Of a stretch of DNA of 59,890 nucleotides, positions 9,705 through 17,874 are shown one piece after another. Both the position numbers and the translations under genes were made by a program. The DNA is from Kocuria dechangensis. GTDB lineage: Bacteria; Actinomycetota; Actinomycetes; Actinomycetales; Micrococcaceae. The DNA is taken from the NCBI RefSeq assembly GCF_014636775.1, contig NZ_BMEQ01000023.1, forward strand, positions 1 through 59,890, given 5' to 3'. The first letter of the stretch is position 1, and each line of letters begins with the position of its first letter. A model generated the notes under the pieces. That model saw nothing but the letters and a program-made list of their open reading frames with translations. It made no database searches and had not been told where the DNA came from.

Positions 9705-10438
9705 GGGCGGACCTCCTGCGGGAAGCCGTGCTCGCACCACCCCTGGTAGGCGGTCACGACCTGCCTGGGCGGGCCGTCGGCCACGAGCTCGCCGCCGTGC
9801 AGCACCAGCACGCGCGGCGCGGTGGCGGCCAGGCCGAGGTCGTGGGTGGAGATCAGCAGCTGCTGCGGCAGCCCCTCGAGCAGCTCCATCAGCCGTCCCC
9901 GGTTGCGCAGGTCCAGCAGGGTGGTGGGCTCGTCGAGCACCAGCACGTCCGGCTCCACGGCGAGCACCGCGGCGAACGCGGCGAGCTGGCGCTCCCCGCC
10001 GGAGAGGTCGTAGATGCTGTGCTCGGCGCGGTGGGCGATCCCCACGCGCTCGAGCACCTCGAGCGCCGCGCCCCGCCGTCGTCCCCGGGGGACGCCCGCC
10101 CCGCGCAGGGAGAGCTCGACATCCTCCACGGGCGTCGGCATGACGAGCTGGGAGAGGGGGTCGGTGAAGACGAAGCCCACGCGCCGGCGGGCCGCGCGCA
10201 CGTCGCGGGCCACGTCCGTCCCGTGCACGGTCACGGTGCCCGCGGACGGGCGGACGAGCCCGTTGAACAGGCGCAGGAACGTGGACTTCCCGGACCCGTT
10301 GAGCCCGACGACGACGGCGCGCCGCTCGCTCACGGACACGTCCAGGTCACGCAGGAGGGTGAGCTCGCCCGAGCCGGAGGGCGCCGTGACGGTGACGCCG
10401 GAGCACACGAGGGCCGCAGCCCCGGGGGAGGACGGCAC
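9701..10438 (-). CDS. bioM: Biotin ECF transporter ATP-binding protein
   Basis: 245 residues of an ABC ATPase. The Walker A is GLNGSGKST near residue 45, the signature is LSGGERQ, and the Walker B is VLVLDEPTTLLD followed by the switch histidine in ISTHDLG. It hydrolyses ATP to drive BioY/BioN. It begins four bases after the bioY stop and overlaps bioN, so the three form one transcript. Confidence 0.88.
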   Translation of the reverse strand: MPSSPGAAALVCSGVTVTAPSGSGELTLLRDLDVSVSERRAVVVGLNGSGKSTFLRLFNGLVRPSAGTVTVHGTDVARDVRAARRRVGFVFTDPLSQLVMPTPVEDVELSLRGAGVPRGRRRGAALEVLERVGIAHRAEHSIYDLSGGERQLAAFAAVLAVEPDVLVLDEPTTLLDLRNRGRLMELLEGLPQQLLISTHDLGLAATAPRVLVLHGGELVADGPPRQVVTAYQGWCEHGFPQEVRP

Positions 10439-10441
10439 GGG

Positions 10442-11065
10442 TCAGCGCGTGCCCGCGATCCGGGGGAACGCCTTGTGCACGCCCACGGCGATGACCGCGG
10501 CGAGCACGCACTTGACCAGGTCCCCGGGCCAGAAGGCGAGGTCCGCCAGGAACGCGTCCTGGAGGGGCAGGCGGGCGTTGGCCACCAGGCCCAGGATGCC
10601 GCCGACCCGGATCACCACGAACCCGGCCAGGGCTCCGGCCACCAGCCGCACGGTGTAGGTGCCGGTGCGCTCGTAGCGGGCGTTGGTGGCGCCGCCGTCG
10701 TTGGCGCGGCGGGCCGGGATCAGCCACTGGGCGACGTAGCCGGCCGCGGCCGCGGCGAAGGGGAAGGCCAGGATGTACCCGGCCGAGGGGCCGGCCAGCA
10801 CGCCGAGGCCGCCCCGGAACCCGGCGAACACCGGGACGCCCACGAGGCCGACCAGCACGTAGAGGGCGACGGCCAGGAAGCCGCGCGTGCCGCCCAGGAC
10901 CAGGCCCGTGAGGAACACGGCGAGGGTCTGCAGGGTCAGCGGCACCCCGGCCCCGCCCAGGGGGATGCCGGGCAGCACCGACAGGGCGGCGGTCAGGGCC
11001 GCGAACACGGCGATGTTGGCGAGGTCCTCAGCGGTGATGGCGCGACGGCGTTCGACGTTGGTCAT
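10442..11065 (-). CDS. bioY: Biotin transporter substrate-binding protein BioY
   Basis: 207 residues, six hydrophobic segments. The conserved BioY pattern is present: an early LPGIPLGGAGVPLTLQTLAVFLTG stretch, GTRGFLAVALYVLVGLVGVPVFAG and GPSAGYILAFPFAA. This S component binds biotin in the membrane and works with the BioM/BioN energising unit directly downstream. The start lies ten bases after the AI-2E gene stop on the same strand, so it may share that transcript. I see no BirA or BioQ operator in the tiny gap. Confidence 0.9.
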   Translation of the reverse strand: MTNVERRRAITAEDLANIAVFAALTAALSVLPGIPLGGAGVPLTLQTLAVFLTGLVLGGTRGFLAVALYVLVGLVGVPVFAGFRGGLGVLAGPSAGYILAFPFAAAAAGYVAQWLIPARRANDGGATNARYERTGTYTVRLVAGALAGFVVIRVGGILGLVANARLPLQDAFLADLAFWPGDLVKCVLAAVIAVGVHKAFPRIAGTR

Positions 11066-11075
11066 GGCGTCAAGC

Positions 11076-12497
11076 CTAGGGCTTCGCGGACGGGTCGCCG
11101 GACTCGGTGACGTCCTCCTCGGCGTCGGTGCCCCGGCCGGAGGCCACGACCTGCTGCTCGGTGGCGCCCAGCTGCCCGCCGCGTCGCGGCTGAAGGCGCA
11201 TCATCTGGTACTTCCACCGCTCGGCCATGGTGGCCTTGGCCGCGACCCTGTCCTCCGGGTTGAGGGGGTCCTCGCCCAGCACTGGGTCGTGGCCGGTCTG
11301 GTAGCCGGTGGCCCAGACCTGGGCCACCGCCCAGGCCACGGCGGTGAAGGGCACGGCCAGGATCGCCCCGAAGATCCCCCCGACCAGGGTGCCCACGGTC
11401 AGGGCCAGCAGGATCAGCAGGGCGTGCAGGCTCAGGGTGCGGCCCATGATGATGGGCTGGAGGATGTTGCCCTCGATCTGGTTGACGATGATGATCCAGG
11501 CGATCACGATCAGCGCGACCACCGGGCCGTTGGTCACCAGCGCCACCAGCGCGGCGATGATCCCGGCCACGGTGGCGCCGACCACCGGGACGAAGGCGGT
11601 GATGAAGGCGATCACCGCAAGCGGGACGGCCAGGGGCACGCCCAGGATCAGCAGCGCCGCCCCGATCAGCACCGCGTCGGCCAGGGCGATCGAGGCGGTC
11701 CCGCGCACGTAGCCCCCGAGCACCTGGGCGCCCCGGTCGACGGACTCGGCGAGCTTCGCCCGGGTCTCCCCGCGGGTCCAGCGCAGGGTGAAGTTCCACA
11801 TCTTCTCCCCGTCCTTGAGGAAGAAGAACAGGACCACGATCATCAGCACCGCACCGGTGACGAAGTTGGCCGCGGCGCCCAGCCCGCTCAGGGCGCTGCC
11901 GGCGAAGCTGCCGCTGGACAGGAAGTCCCCGGCCTGGCGCAGCGCGCTGTCGATCGCGGCGGTGTCGATGGGCAGGGGCCCGGAGGTGATGAAGCGCTGC
12001 AGCTCGGCCCAGCCCTCCGTGGCCTGGGTGGCGAGGGTGTCCCACTGGCTGCGGATGGAGAAGACGATGGCGGTGAGGGTGCCGCCCACCAGTGCGAGGA
12101 TGCCGAGGAACGCGACCAGGGTGGCCAGCAGGTTGGACCAGCCCCTGCGCTCCAGCCACTTCACCAGCGGGGCCACGGCCGAGGCGAGGATCAGCGCCAC
12201 CAGGATGGCGATGACGACCACCTTGACCCGGAGCAGGATCCACACGAGGCCCGCGACCAGGGCCGCGATCAGCAGGGTCTGGGCGGCTCGGGAGCCTGCC
12301 CGGCCCAGCGAGTCGGACCACGGGCCGATGGCCGGGGCCAGGGACTGGGCTGCGTCGCCGATGTCGGCCACGCTCTCGACGGGCGACGGCGGCGCCTGGT
12401 CCTTCTCGGACTCCAGCCGGGCGGCGAGCGCGGCGTCGGCGCGGCTGGAGCCGCGTGCGGACCCGGCTGGGGGAGGGGTGCTGGGAGGGGTGGCCAT
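11076..12497 (-). CDS. AI-2E family transporter
   Basis: 473 residues. A low-complexity cytoplasmic N-terminus (about 90 residues) precedes membrane segments typical of the AI-2E/PerM family, including the paired helices VVVIAILVALILASAVAPLV and the C-terminal block GRTLSLHALLILLALTVG. These permeases export small molecules or ions; the substrate is not predictable. The ATG at 12497 has a GGAG-like ribosome site, whereas longer in-frame starts add arginine-rich sequence. The C-terminus is acidic and variable. It precedes bioY with a ten-base gap. Confidence 0.85.
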   Translation of the reverse strand: MATPPSTPPPAGSARGSSRADAALAARLESEKDQAPPSPVESVADIGDAAQSLAPAIGPWSDSLGRAGSRAAQTLLIAALVAGLVWILLRVKVVVIAILVALILASAVAPLVKWLERRGWSNLLATLVAFLGILALVGGTLTAIVFSIRSQWDTLATQATEGWAELQRFITSGPLPIDTAAIDSALRQAGDFLSSGSFAGSALSGLGAAANFVTGAVLMIVVLFFFLKDGEKMWNFTLRWTRGETRAKLAESVDRGAQVLGGYVRGTASIALADAVLIGAALLILGVPLAVPLAVIAFITAFVPVVGATVAGIIAALVALVTNGPVVALIVIAWIIIVNQIEGNILQPIIMGRTLSLHALLILLALTVGTLVGGIFGAILAVPFTAVAWAVAQVWATGYQTGHDPVLGEDPLNPEDRVAAKATMAERWKYQMMRLQPRRGGQLGATEQQVVASGRGTDAEEDVTESGDPSAKP

Positions 12498-12603
12498 GCG
12501 GAGGCTCCTCGGGGAGGACGACGGCGGACGTCCAAACTCTAAGGCGGCTGTCGGATGGGTGTCCAACCTCGTCCGTGCGCGCGAGGGCACGGGGGCGGGG
12601 CGG

Positions 12604-13689
12604 TCAGCCCACGACGAACACGGCCGTGAGCACGTGGCGTCGCCGCGCCGCCACGTCGCCCATCAGGACCGGGGCCTGCTCGTACGGCAGGACGTCGGAG
12701 ATCAGGTGCTCCCGGACCTCGGCCGCGTGGCCGGCGAGCAGCCGCACGGTCTCGGCCGACAGCCGGTGCCGGTCCCACTCGTGGGCCAGCCCGCGCGGCA
12801 CGCGCCCGATCTGCGCGCACCGCAGGCTGAGCCCGTTGTGGTGGAACTCCTCGCCGAGCCGCACGGCGTCCGCGCCCTCGGTGTAGAAGGCGAGGTCGAT
12901 CACGGAGCCCTGCGGGCGCACGGCGCGCAGGGCCGCGTGCAGCGCCTCGGGCTTGCCCCGGCACTGGAAGACGACGTCCGCGCCGTGGTCGCCCGGCCCG
13001 TGCCGCCAGCGGGTCTTGAGGGTGCGGCCGGGGTCGTCGGAGAGGTCCAGCGGGAAGAACCCGAGCCGCTCGGCCAGCGCCCGCCGGCGGGGGTCGGCGT
13101 CGGCCACGGCGACCTCCCGGGCGCCCAGGGCACGGGCGAACAGGGCGGTGACGAGCCCGACCGGCCCGGCCCCGGTGACCAGCACGAGCCGCCCCGCCAC
13201 GCCGTCGCCGAGCGAGCGGACCGGCCCGGCGTCCGCGGCGGCGTGCAGCAGACCGTTGGCGCAGATGGGGCCGAAGTGGGCCACGAAGACGCCGAGCAGC
13301 GGGTCGAGGTCCTCCGGCAGCGGCACGAGGTGCTCGGTCAGCGGATCGGCCACGTGCGCGGTGGCGTGCCCGTAGGCGGTGGCCAGGACGTCCCCGGCCC
13401 CGAAGGCGGGGGTCCGCGACTCGGCGACCCGGGCGACCTCCATGTAGCCCAGCCGGCGCACCGGGTAGCCCTGCTCGGCCAGGCCCGGGTGGAAGAGGCC
13501 GAGCTCGGGGTCCAGCCGCGAGTGCAGGCCCGGGTGGTCGCCCTTGACGAACGCCAGCTCGGTGCCCGCCGAGAGCCCGGTCGCCAGCGTCTCCAGGAGC
13601 AGCCCGCCCTCGGGGACGTCCGGGAGCTCCTCGTCGACGATCTCGATCCGTCCCCGGGCCGGGACCACGAGGTTGCGGCGCGGCGTCAC
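12604..13689 (-). CDS. MDR-family (zinc-type alcohol dehydrogenase-like) oxidoreductase
   Basis: 361 residues of the medium-chain dehydrogenase/reductase fold. An N-terminal GroES-like domain (to about residue 140) is followed by a Rossmann domain with VLVTGAGPVGLVTALFA, the nucleotide-binding glycine pattern, and a later acidic VAVADADPRR that would favour NAD. The usual catalytic-zinc cysteine is absent; instead the sequence has ATGLSAGTELAFVKGDH. The substrate is therefore unlikely to be a simple alcohol. A GTG start overlaps the preceding Gfo/Idh/MocA stop (GTGA). Its place in the gpgS operon suggests action on a sugar or glycoside. Confidence 0.82.
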   Translation of the reverse strand: MTPRRNLVVPARGRIEIVDEELPDVPEGGLLLETLATGLSAGTELAFVKGDHPGLHSRLDPELGLFHPGLAEQGYPVRRLGYMEVARVAESRTPAFGAGDVLATAYGHATAHVADPLTEHLVPLPEDLDPLLGVFVAHFGPICANGLLHAAADAGPVRSLGDGVAGRLVLVTGAGPVGLVTALFARALGAREVAVADADPRRRALAERLGFFPLDLSDDPGRTLKTRWRHGPGDHGADVVFQCRGKPEALHAALRAVRPQGSVIDLAFYTEGADAVRLGEEFHHNGLSLRCAQIGRVPRGLAHEWDRHRLSAETVRLLAGHAAEVREHLISDVLPYEQAPVLMGDVAARRRHVLTAVFVVG

Positions 13690-14672
13690 GGGCCGGGCTC
13701 CAGGCGCACGGGCGCCCCGGTCCGGGCGGACTCGGCGACCGCGCACGCGAGACGGTGCGTGCGCAGGGCCTCGCCGTAGGGCGCGCGGGTGCTCTCGCGC
13801 TCCCCGCGCACCGCCTCGAGGAACTCCCGGTCCACCGCGAGCCGCGGGTCCTCGGCCGGGGCGTGGTCGGTGCGCTCGGCCGCCCGGTACTGCGTGAGCC
13901 CGTCCTCGGACAGCTCCAGGTACAGCCCCCGGCTCACCGTGTGCAGGGCCGCCCGGTGCTTGGCCGCGAGCGCCGACGTCGCCGCGAGGGTGGCCACGGC
14001 GCCGGAGGCGAAGCGGACGGTGGCGGCGGTCGCGTCGTCGATGTCCCCGATCCCGTGCGCCTCCCCGCCGGGGCCGTCGGGGGCCGTGCGCATGCCCGCG
14101 GCGTAGACCTCGACGGCCTCGCCCAGCAGGAACCGCGCCGTGTCGAGCACGTGGGTCAGCTGCTCGACCACCTGGCCCCCGGAGCGGTCCGACCACCCCC
14201 ACCAGGGCACGGGCGGGCGCTTGTCGAGCCAGTAGCCGCTGGCCAGCAGCGGCGGGGCCTCCGCGAGCAGCTCCTTGGCGCGCGCGGCGGTGTCCAGGCA
14301 GCGCCAGTGGTAGCCGGTGCCGGTGACGGCGCCGGTGGACTCGACCATGGCCCCGATCTGCTCGGCGACGTCCAGGCCCAGGCCCACCGGCTTCTCCACG
14401 AACAGCGCCTTGCCCCGGCTCAGGGCGGCGCGCTCGCCGGGGCCGTGGGCGAACGGGGGCACGCAGACGTAGACGGCGTCCACCTCGACCGCGTCCAGGG
14501 CGTCGTAGGGGTCCGTGAAGGAGGGGGCGTCGAGCTCGGCGGCCAGGCCGGCCGCGGCGGGCCCGTGCGTGTCCGTGACGCTGACGACGCGGGCCCCGCC
14601 GAGGCGGTGCAGGACGTCGACGTGGCGGCGGCCGACCGAGCCGGCGCCGACGAGGGCGATGCGGAGCGTCAT
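13686..14672 (-). CDS. Gfo/Idh/MocA family oxidoreductase
   Basis: 328 residues. The N-terminal Rossmann domain opens with IALVGAGSVGRRHVDVL. The family motif LFVEKPVGLGLDVAEQ follows, with the lysine of EKP that aligns with the catalytic one. The C-terminal alpha/beta domain contains SGGQVVEQLTHVLDTARFL with the conserved His. Such enzymes use NAD(P) to oxidise or reduce sugar hydroxyls. The start overlaps the glycosyltransferase stop as ATGA and the end overlaps the MDR start, so the two dehydrogenases and the glycosyltransferase are translationally coupled. Confidence 0.87.
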   Translation of the reverse strand: MTLRIALVGAGSVGRRHVDVLHRLGGARVVSVTDTHGPAAAGLAAELDAPSFTDPYDALDAVEVDAVYVCVPPFAHGPGERAALSRGKALFVEKPVGLGLDVAEQIGAMVESTGAVTGTGYHWRCLDTAARAKELLAEAPPLLASGYWLDKRPPVPWWGWSDRSGGQVVEQLTHVLDTARFLLGEAVEVYAAGMRTAPDGPGGEAHGIGDIDDATAATVRFASGAVATLAATSALAAKHRAALHTVSRGLYLELSEDGLTQYRAAERTDHAPAEDPRLAVDREFLEAVRGERESTRAPYGEALRTHRLACAVAESARTGAPVRLEPGP

Positions 14673-15811
14673 GACGGGTTCGCCTCCAGGAGTCGTGCGT
14701 ACAGGTCCAGGTACTGGCGGGCCATCCCGGCCGGGGTCCACTGCTCGGCGGCCTCCCGGCACGCCCGCGGGTCGATCCGGTCGAGCTCGGCCAGCCGGCG
14801 GACGAGCTCGTCCTCGTCGGCGGCCATGAAGCCGGTGCGGCCGTGCTCCACCAGGGAGGGCAGCACGCCCAGCGGGGTGCCGACGACGGGCACGCCCCGG
14901 GACAGGGCCTCCACGACGCCGGTGGCCCCCGGCTCGGCCCAGCGGTTCGGGGTGAGCAGCGCCCGGGCCGAGCGCAGCAGCCGCTCCTTCGCCTCGCCCG
15001 CCACGCCGCCGACCCACCGCACCGAGGTGCCGTCCACGAGGGGGCGGACCTCGTCCAGCCAGTACTGCACGTCCGGGTGGGCGCGCAGCGCCTCGTCGCC
15101 GTCGGCCAGCCGCCGCTCGAGCTCCGCGGGGTCGCCGATCCCCGCGACCGGCCCGGCCAGCACGAGCGGGATCCCCGCCCGCCGGCAGACGCGGGCGGCG
15201 AGGTCCTGCCCCTTGTCGGCGGTGATCCGGGCCAGGACGAGGGCGTGCTCGCCCGGCTCGACGTCCACCGACACGGCGGGGGGCGCCGCGAGCGGGACCA
15301 CGCCCAGCGTCTGCTCCTGGAGGTTCCGGGGCGCCCGCTCCAGCTGGGAGGCGGAGACCGCGGCGAAGCGCACCCGCCCGCGCCCGTCGAAGCGGGAGTA
15401 GAACTCCGGGTGCTTGCGCAGGTCCCAGTGCAGGGTCTGCAGGGTGGGGGGCGCGGCGGTGCCCATGGCCCCCAGCACGGACGGGCCCACCACCTCGAGG
15501 TGGTCGTGCACCACGTCCCACCGGTCCTGGTCGCGCAGCGCGGCCACGACGCCCTGCATGTGGGCGTGCGCGAGGCCCGAGACCCGGTTGTACGGCATGG
15601 CGATGGAGCGGAACGCCGGCTCGTCCAGGATCCGCAGGTGGTCGTCGGCCTCCAGGGTGGACGGGCCCACCGTGGCGAGGGTGACGTGCGCCCCCGCCCG
15701 GCGCAGCTCCGGCACGAGGGTCGCCACGACCGTCTCGATCCCGCCGTAGCCCTCGGGGGGGACGGGCAGCCAGGGGCCCGCGTTCACGAGGACCCGCAGG
15801 CCCCCGCTCAT
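14669..15811 (-). CDS. GT4-type glycosyltransferase
   Basis: 380 residues with the GT-B fold. The N-terminus LVNAGPWLPVPPEGYGGIETVVATLVPELRRAGAHV shows the typical GGIE loop. The C-terminal half contains ALVLARITADKGQDLAARVC, and the donor-binding EPGATGVVEALSRGVPVVG has the conserved Glu of the E-x7-E motif of GT4 enzymes. It transfers a sugar from a nucleotide donor to an unknown acceptor. The start overlaps the gpgS stop (ATGA), so it is co-translated with GpgS and the two dehydrogenases. Confidence 0.87.
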   Translation of the reverse strand: MSGGLRVLVNAGPWLPVPPEGYGGIETVVATLVPELRRAGAHVTLATVGPSTLEADDHLRILDEPAFRSIAMPYNRVSGLAHAHMQGVVAALRDQDRWDVVHDHLEVVGPSVLGAMGTAAPPTLQTLHWDLRKHPEFYSRFDGRGRVRFAAVSASQLERAPRNLQEQTLGVVPLAAPPAVSVDVEPGEHALVLARITADKGQDLAARVCRRAGIPLVLAGPVAGIGDPAELERRLADGDEALRAHPDVQYWLDEVRPLVDGTSVRWVGGVAGEAKERLLRSARALLTPNRWAEPGATGVVEALSRGVPVVGTPLGVLPSLVEHGRTGFMAADEDELVRRLAELDRIDPRACREAAEQWTPAGMARQYLDLYARLLEANPS

Positions 15812-16776
15812 GCGACCCGGCCGGCGGGCACGGCGCCGTACTCGGGGACGTGGACCATGGGCGGGCGCTCGCGGACCACGATCTCGTGGGTGTCGGCCAG
15901 GAACCGGTCGCCCTCGCGCAGGAACTGCGTCAGCTCCGCGGCGTGCCCGCCGGCCGGGGAGTCGCAGCGCAGCCGCGACTGCACGGTGAGCTGGATCTGG
16001 GCGGCCATCCGGGCCAGGGAGGCGTCGGAGGAGTTGCGGTGCGAGCGGGCGCCCAGGTCCACCTGGGCCATGGCGTCCAGCCCGACGGCCTCCAGCACGT
16101 CGATCAGCATCCCGATCTCCACGCCGTAGCCGGACACGAACGGGATCCGCTCCAGCAGGGACCGCCGCCCGGCGTACTCCCCGGCCAGGGGCTGGACGAG
16201 GCCGGAGAGCTGCGGCCAGAACAGGTTCAGGAGCGGGCGGGCGACCAGCTCGGTGACGCGGCCCCCGCCGGCGGGCAGGATCGTGGTCCCGTCGTTGAGC
16301 GGGCGGTCGTAGCAGCTCTTGACGAACTGGACGCCCGGCTCCGTCAGGAGCGGGCCCAGCAGCCCCACGGCGAAGTTGGTGTCGAACTCCTTGAGGTCGG
16401 AGTCGATGAACGCCAGGATGTCGCCGTTCGTGACGGCCAGGGACTTCCACAGGGCCTCGCCCTTGCCCGGGACGTTGCCCTGGGCGGGCAGGATCTCGTC
16501 CTGGCGGAAGACGCGGGCCCCGGCCGCGGCGGCGACCTCGGCCGTCGCGTCGGTGGAGTCCGAGTCGATGACGACCAGCTCGTCGATCAGCGGCACGGCC
16601 TCCACGAGCTGCGCCCGCAGGGCGCCGACGATCTCGCCCACGGTCTCGGCCTCGTCGCGGGCCGGCAGGACGACGCTGACCGTGCGGCCCTGCTTGCGGT
16701 CGAGCAGCTGCTCCGCGTGCCACTGGCGGCCGTGGTAGCTGCGAGTGCTGAACCACTCCTGGACGTCCTGGCGCAT
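15808..16776 (-). CDS. gpgS: Glucosyl-3-phosphoglycerate synthase
   Basis: 322 residues. GpgS (GT81) transfers glucose from a nucleotide donor to 3-phosphoglycerate, making the precursor of glucosylglycerate, a compatible solute and primer of methylglucose polysaccharides in actinomycetes. Diagnostic stretches are WFSTRSYHGRQWHAEQL at the N-terminus, VVLPARDEAETVGEIV (donor binding), VVIDSDSTDATAEVA, FIDSDLKEFDTNFAVGLLGP and SGYGVEIGMLID. The ATG at 16776 is chosen because family members begin near the WF motif. It heads a four-gene operon and faces a divergent phosphatase. Confidence 0.9.
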   Translation of the reverse strand: MRQDVQEWFSTRSYHGRQWHAEQLLDRKQGRTVSVVLPARDEAETVGEIVGALRAQLVEAVPLIDELVVIDSDSTDATAEVAAAAGARVFRQDEILPAQGNVPGKGEALWKSLAVTNGDILAFIDSDLKEFDTNFAVGLLGPLLTEPGVQFVKSCYDRPLNDGTTILPAGGGRVTELVARPLLNLFWPQLSGLVQPLAGEYAGRRSLLERIPFVSGYGVEIGMLIDVLEAVGLDAMAQVDLGARSHRNSSDASLARMAAQIQLTVQSRLRCDSPAGGHAAELTQFLREGDRFLADTHEIVVRERPPMVHVPEYGAVPAGRVA

Positions 16777-17036
16777 GGGTGCTCTCTTCCGATGTGGTGG
16801 ACACTCGACGGGACACGTCCGGTCCGGCGTGACGGGCACTCGTAGGGGCACGGCTGGTGGATCCGAGTCGCAGACTACCGGCGGGTCCTCCGGCGGGGAA
16901 GGGGTCCCCCGGGCGTGACGTCCCGGCCGCGGCGCGGGGCGCCGGTGCTGGCACGCCCGGTCCGCGTCGGCCAGGATGGGACCGGCAGCGGACCCGGGCC
17001 GTGACGGAGGGCCGGGAGAGGCGACGAGAGGCGACG

Positions 17037-17747
17037 ATGGACCAGCAGACCAGGACCGCGCGGACCGGCCGGCGACTGGTGCTGTGGCGCCACGGGCGGA
17101 CCGCGTGGAACGTCCAGGACCGGGCCCAGGGCCAGGCCGACATCCCGCTCGACCACGTCGGCCGCCGCCAGGCCCGGCAGGCCGCTCCTGCGCTGGCCTC
17201 CTTCGAACCGGCCTTCATCTGGTCCAGCGACCTGGAGCGGGCCCGCGACACCGCCCGGGAGCTGGCGGTCCTGACGCACCTCGACGTGGTGCTGGACGAG
17301 CGCCTGCGCGAGTACCACGTCGGCATCCGCCAGGGCACCACGTTCGCCGAGTTCCGCCGGAGCCACCCGGACGTCTACGAGAGGTTCCTCACCGAGGAGA
17401 ACTACCGCGTCCCCGGCGCCGAGCTGCCCTCGGAGGTCGACGAGCGCATGGCGGCCGTGCTGCGGGACGCCGCGGACTCCCTCGACGAGGGCCGCACCGG
17501 CGTGCTCGTGGGCCACGGGGCGGCCATGCGCAGCGGCGTCCTGGCGTTCTTCGACGCGCCGCCCCGCATGCGGGACATGTTCGCCGGCATGGCCAACTGC
17601 GCGTGGACGGTGCTCGAGGAGCACCCCCAGCGCGGCTGGCAGATCGCCGACTACAACGCCAAGACCCTGCCGGACGCCTCCTCGGCGCTCGCCGACGACA
17701 TGCCCCCGCACCGCGGGGCCGACGGCTCCGCGGTGCGGGGGCGCTGA
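17037..17747 (+). CDS. gpgP: Histidine phosphatase, probably glucosyl-3-phosphoglycerate phosphatase
   Basis: 236 residues of the phosphoglycerate-mutase-like superfamily. LWRHGRTAWN carries the phosphorylated histidine (RHG), WSSDLERARDTA the second arginine, and LVGHGAAMRSG the second catalytic histidine. The family includes GpgP, which removes the phosphate from glucosyl-3-phosphoglycerate. Assignment to GpgP rests on divergent placement next to gpgS, so the symbol is inference. Other acid phosphatase or mutase roles remain possible. The 260-base gap to gpgS should hold both promoters. Confidence 0.72.
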   Translation: MDQQTRTARTGRRLVLWRHGRTAWNVQDRAQGQADIPLDHVGRRQARQAAPALASFEPAFIWSSDLERARDTARELAVLTHLDVVLDERLREYHVGIRQGTTFAEFRRSHPDVYERFLTEENYRVPGAELPSEVDERMAAVLRDAADSLDEGRTGVLVGHGAAMRSGVLAFFDAPPRMRDMFAGMANCAWTVLEEHPQRGWQIADYNAKTLPDASSALADDMPPHRGADGSAVRGR

Positions 17748-17874
17748 GGGCGGCGGGGGCGCCGGCGGGGAGCTGTCCAACATCACATCGAGGGCGGGAG
17801 AGACTCCGGTAGAATGGGAGGGTTGCCCACTCGGGCCCCCCGACTCCCGCACTCCCTGCCGAAAGGTCTCCTCC

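Noticed and set aside
9488-12542. Long plus-strand frames across bioN, bioM, bioY and the AI-2E gene
   Set aside because: They are mirror frames of the well-supported minus-strand genes, rich in Gly/His/Gln/Arg with no domain.
14669-17341. An 890-residue minus-strand frame extending the glycosyltransferase
   Set aside because: Only the last 380 residues belong to a gene; the upstream part is the shadow of gpgS and gpgP.
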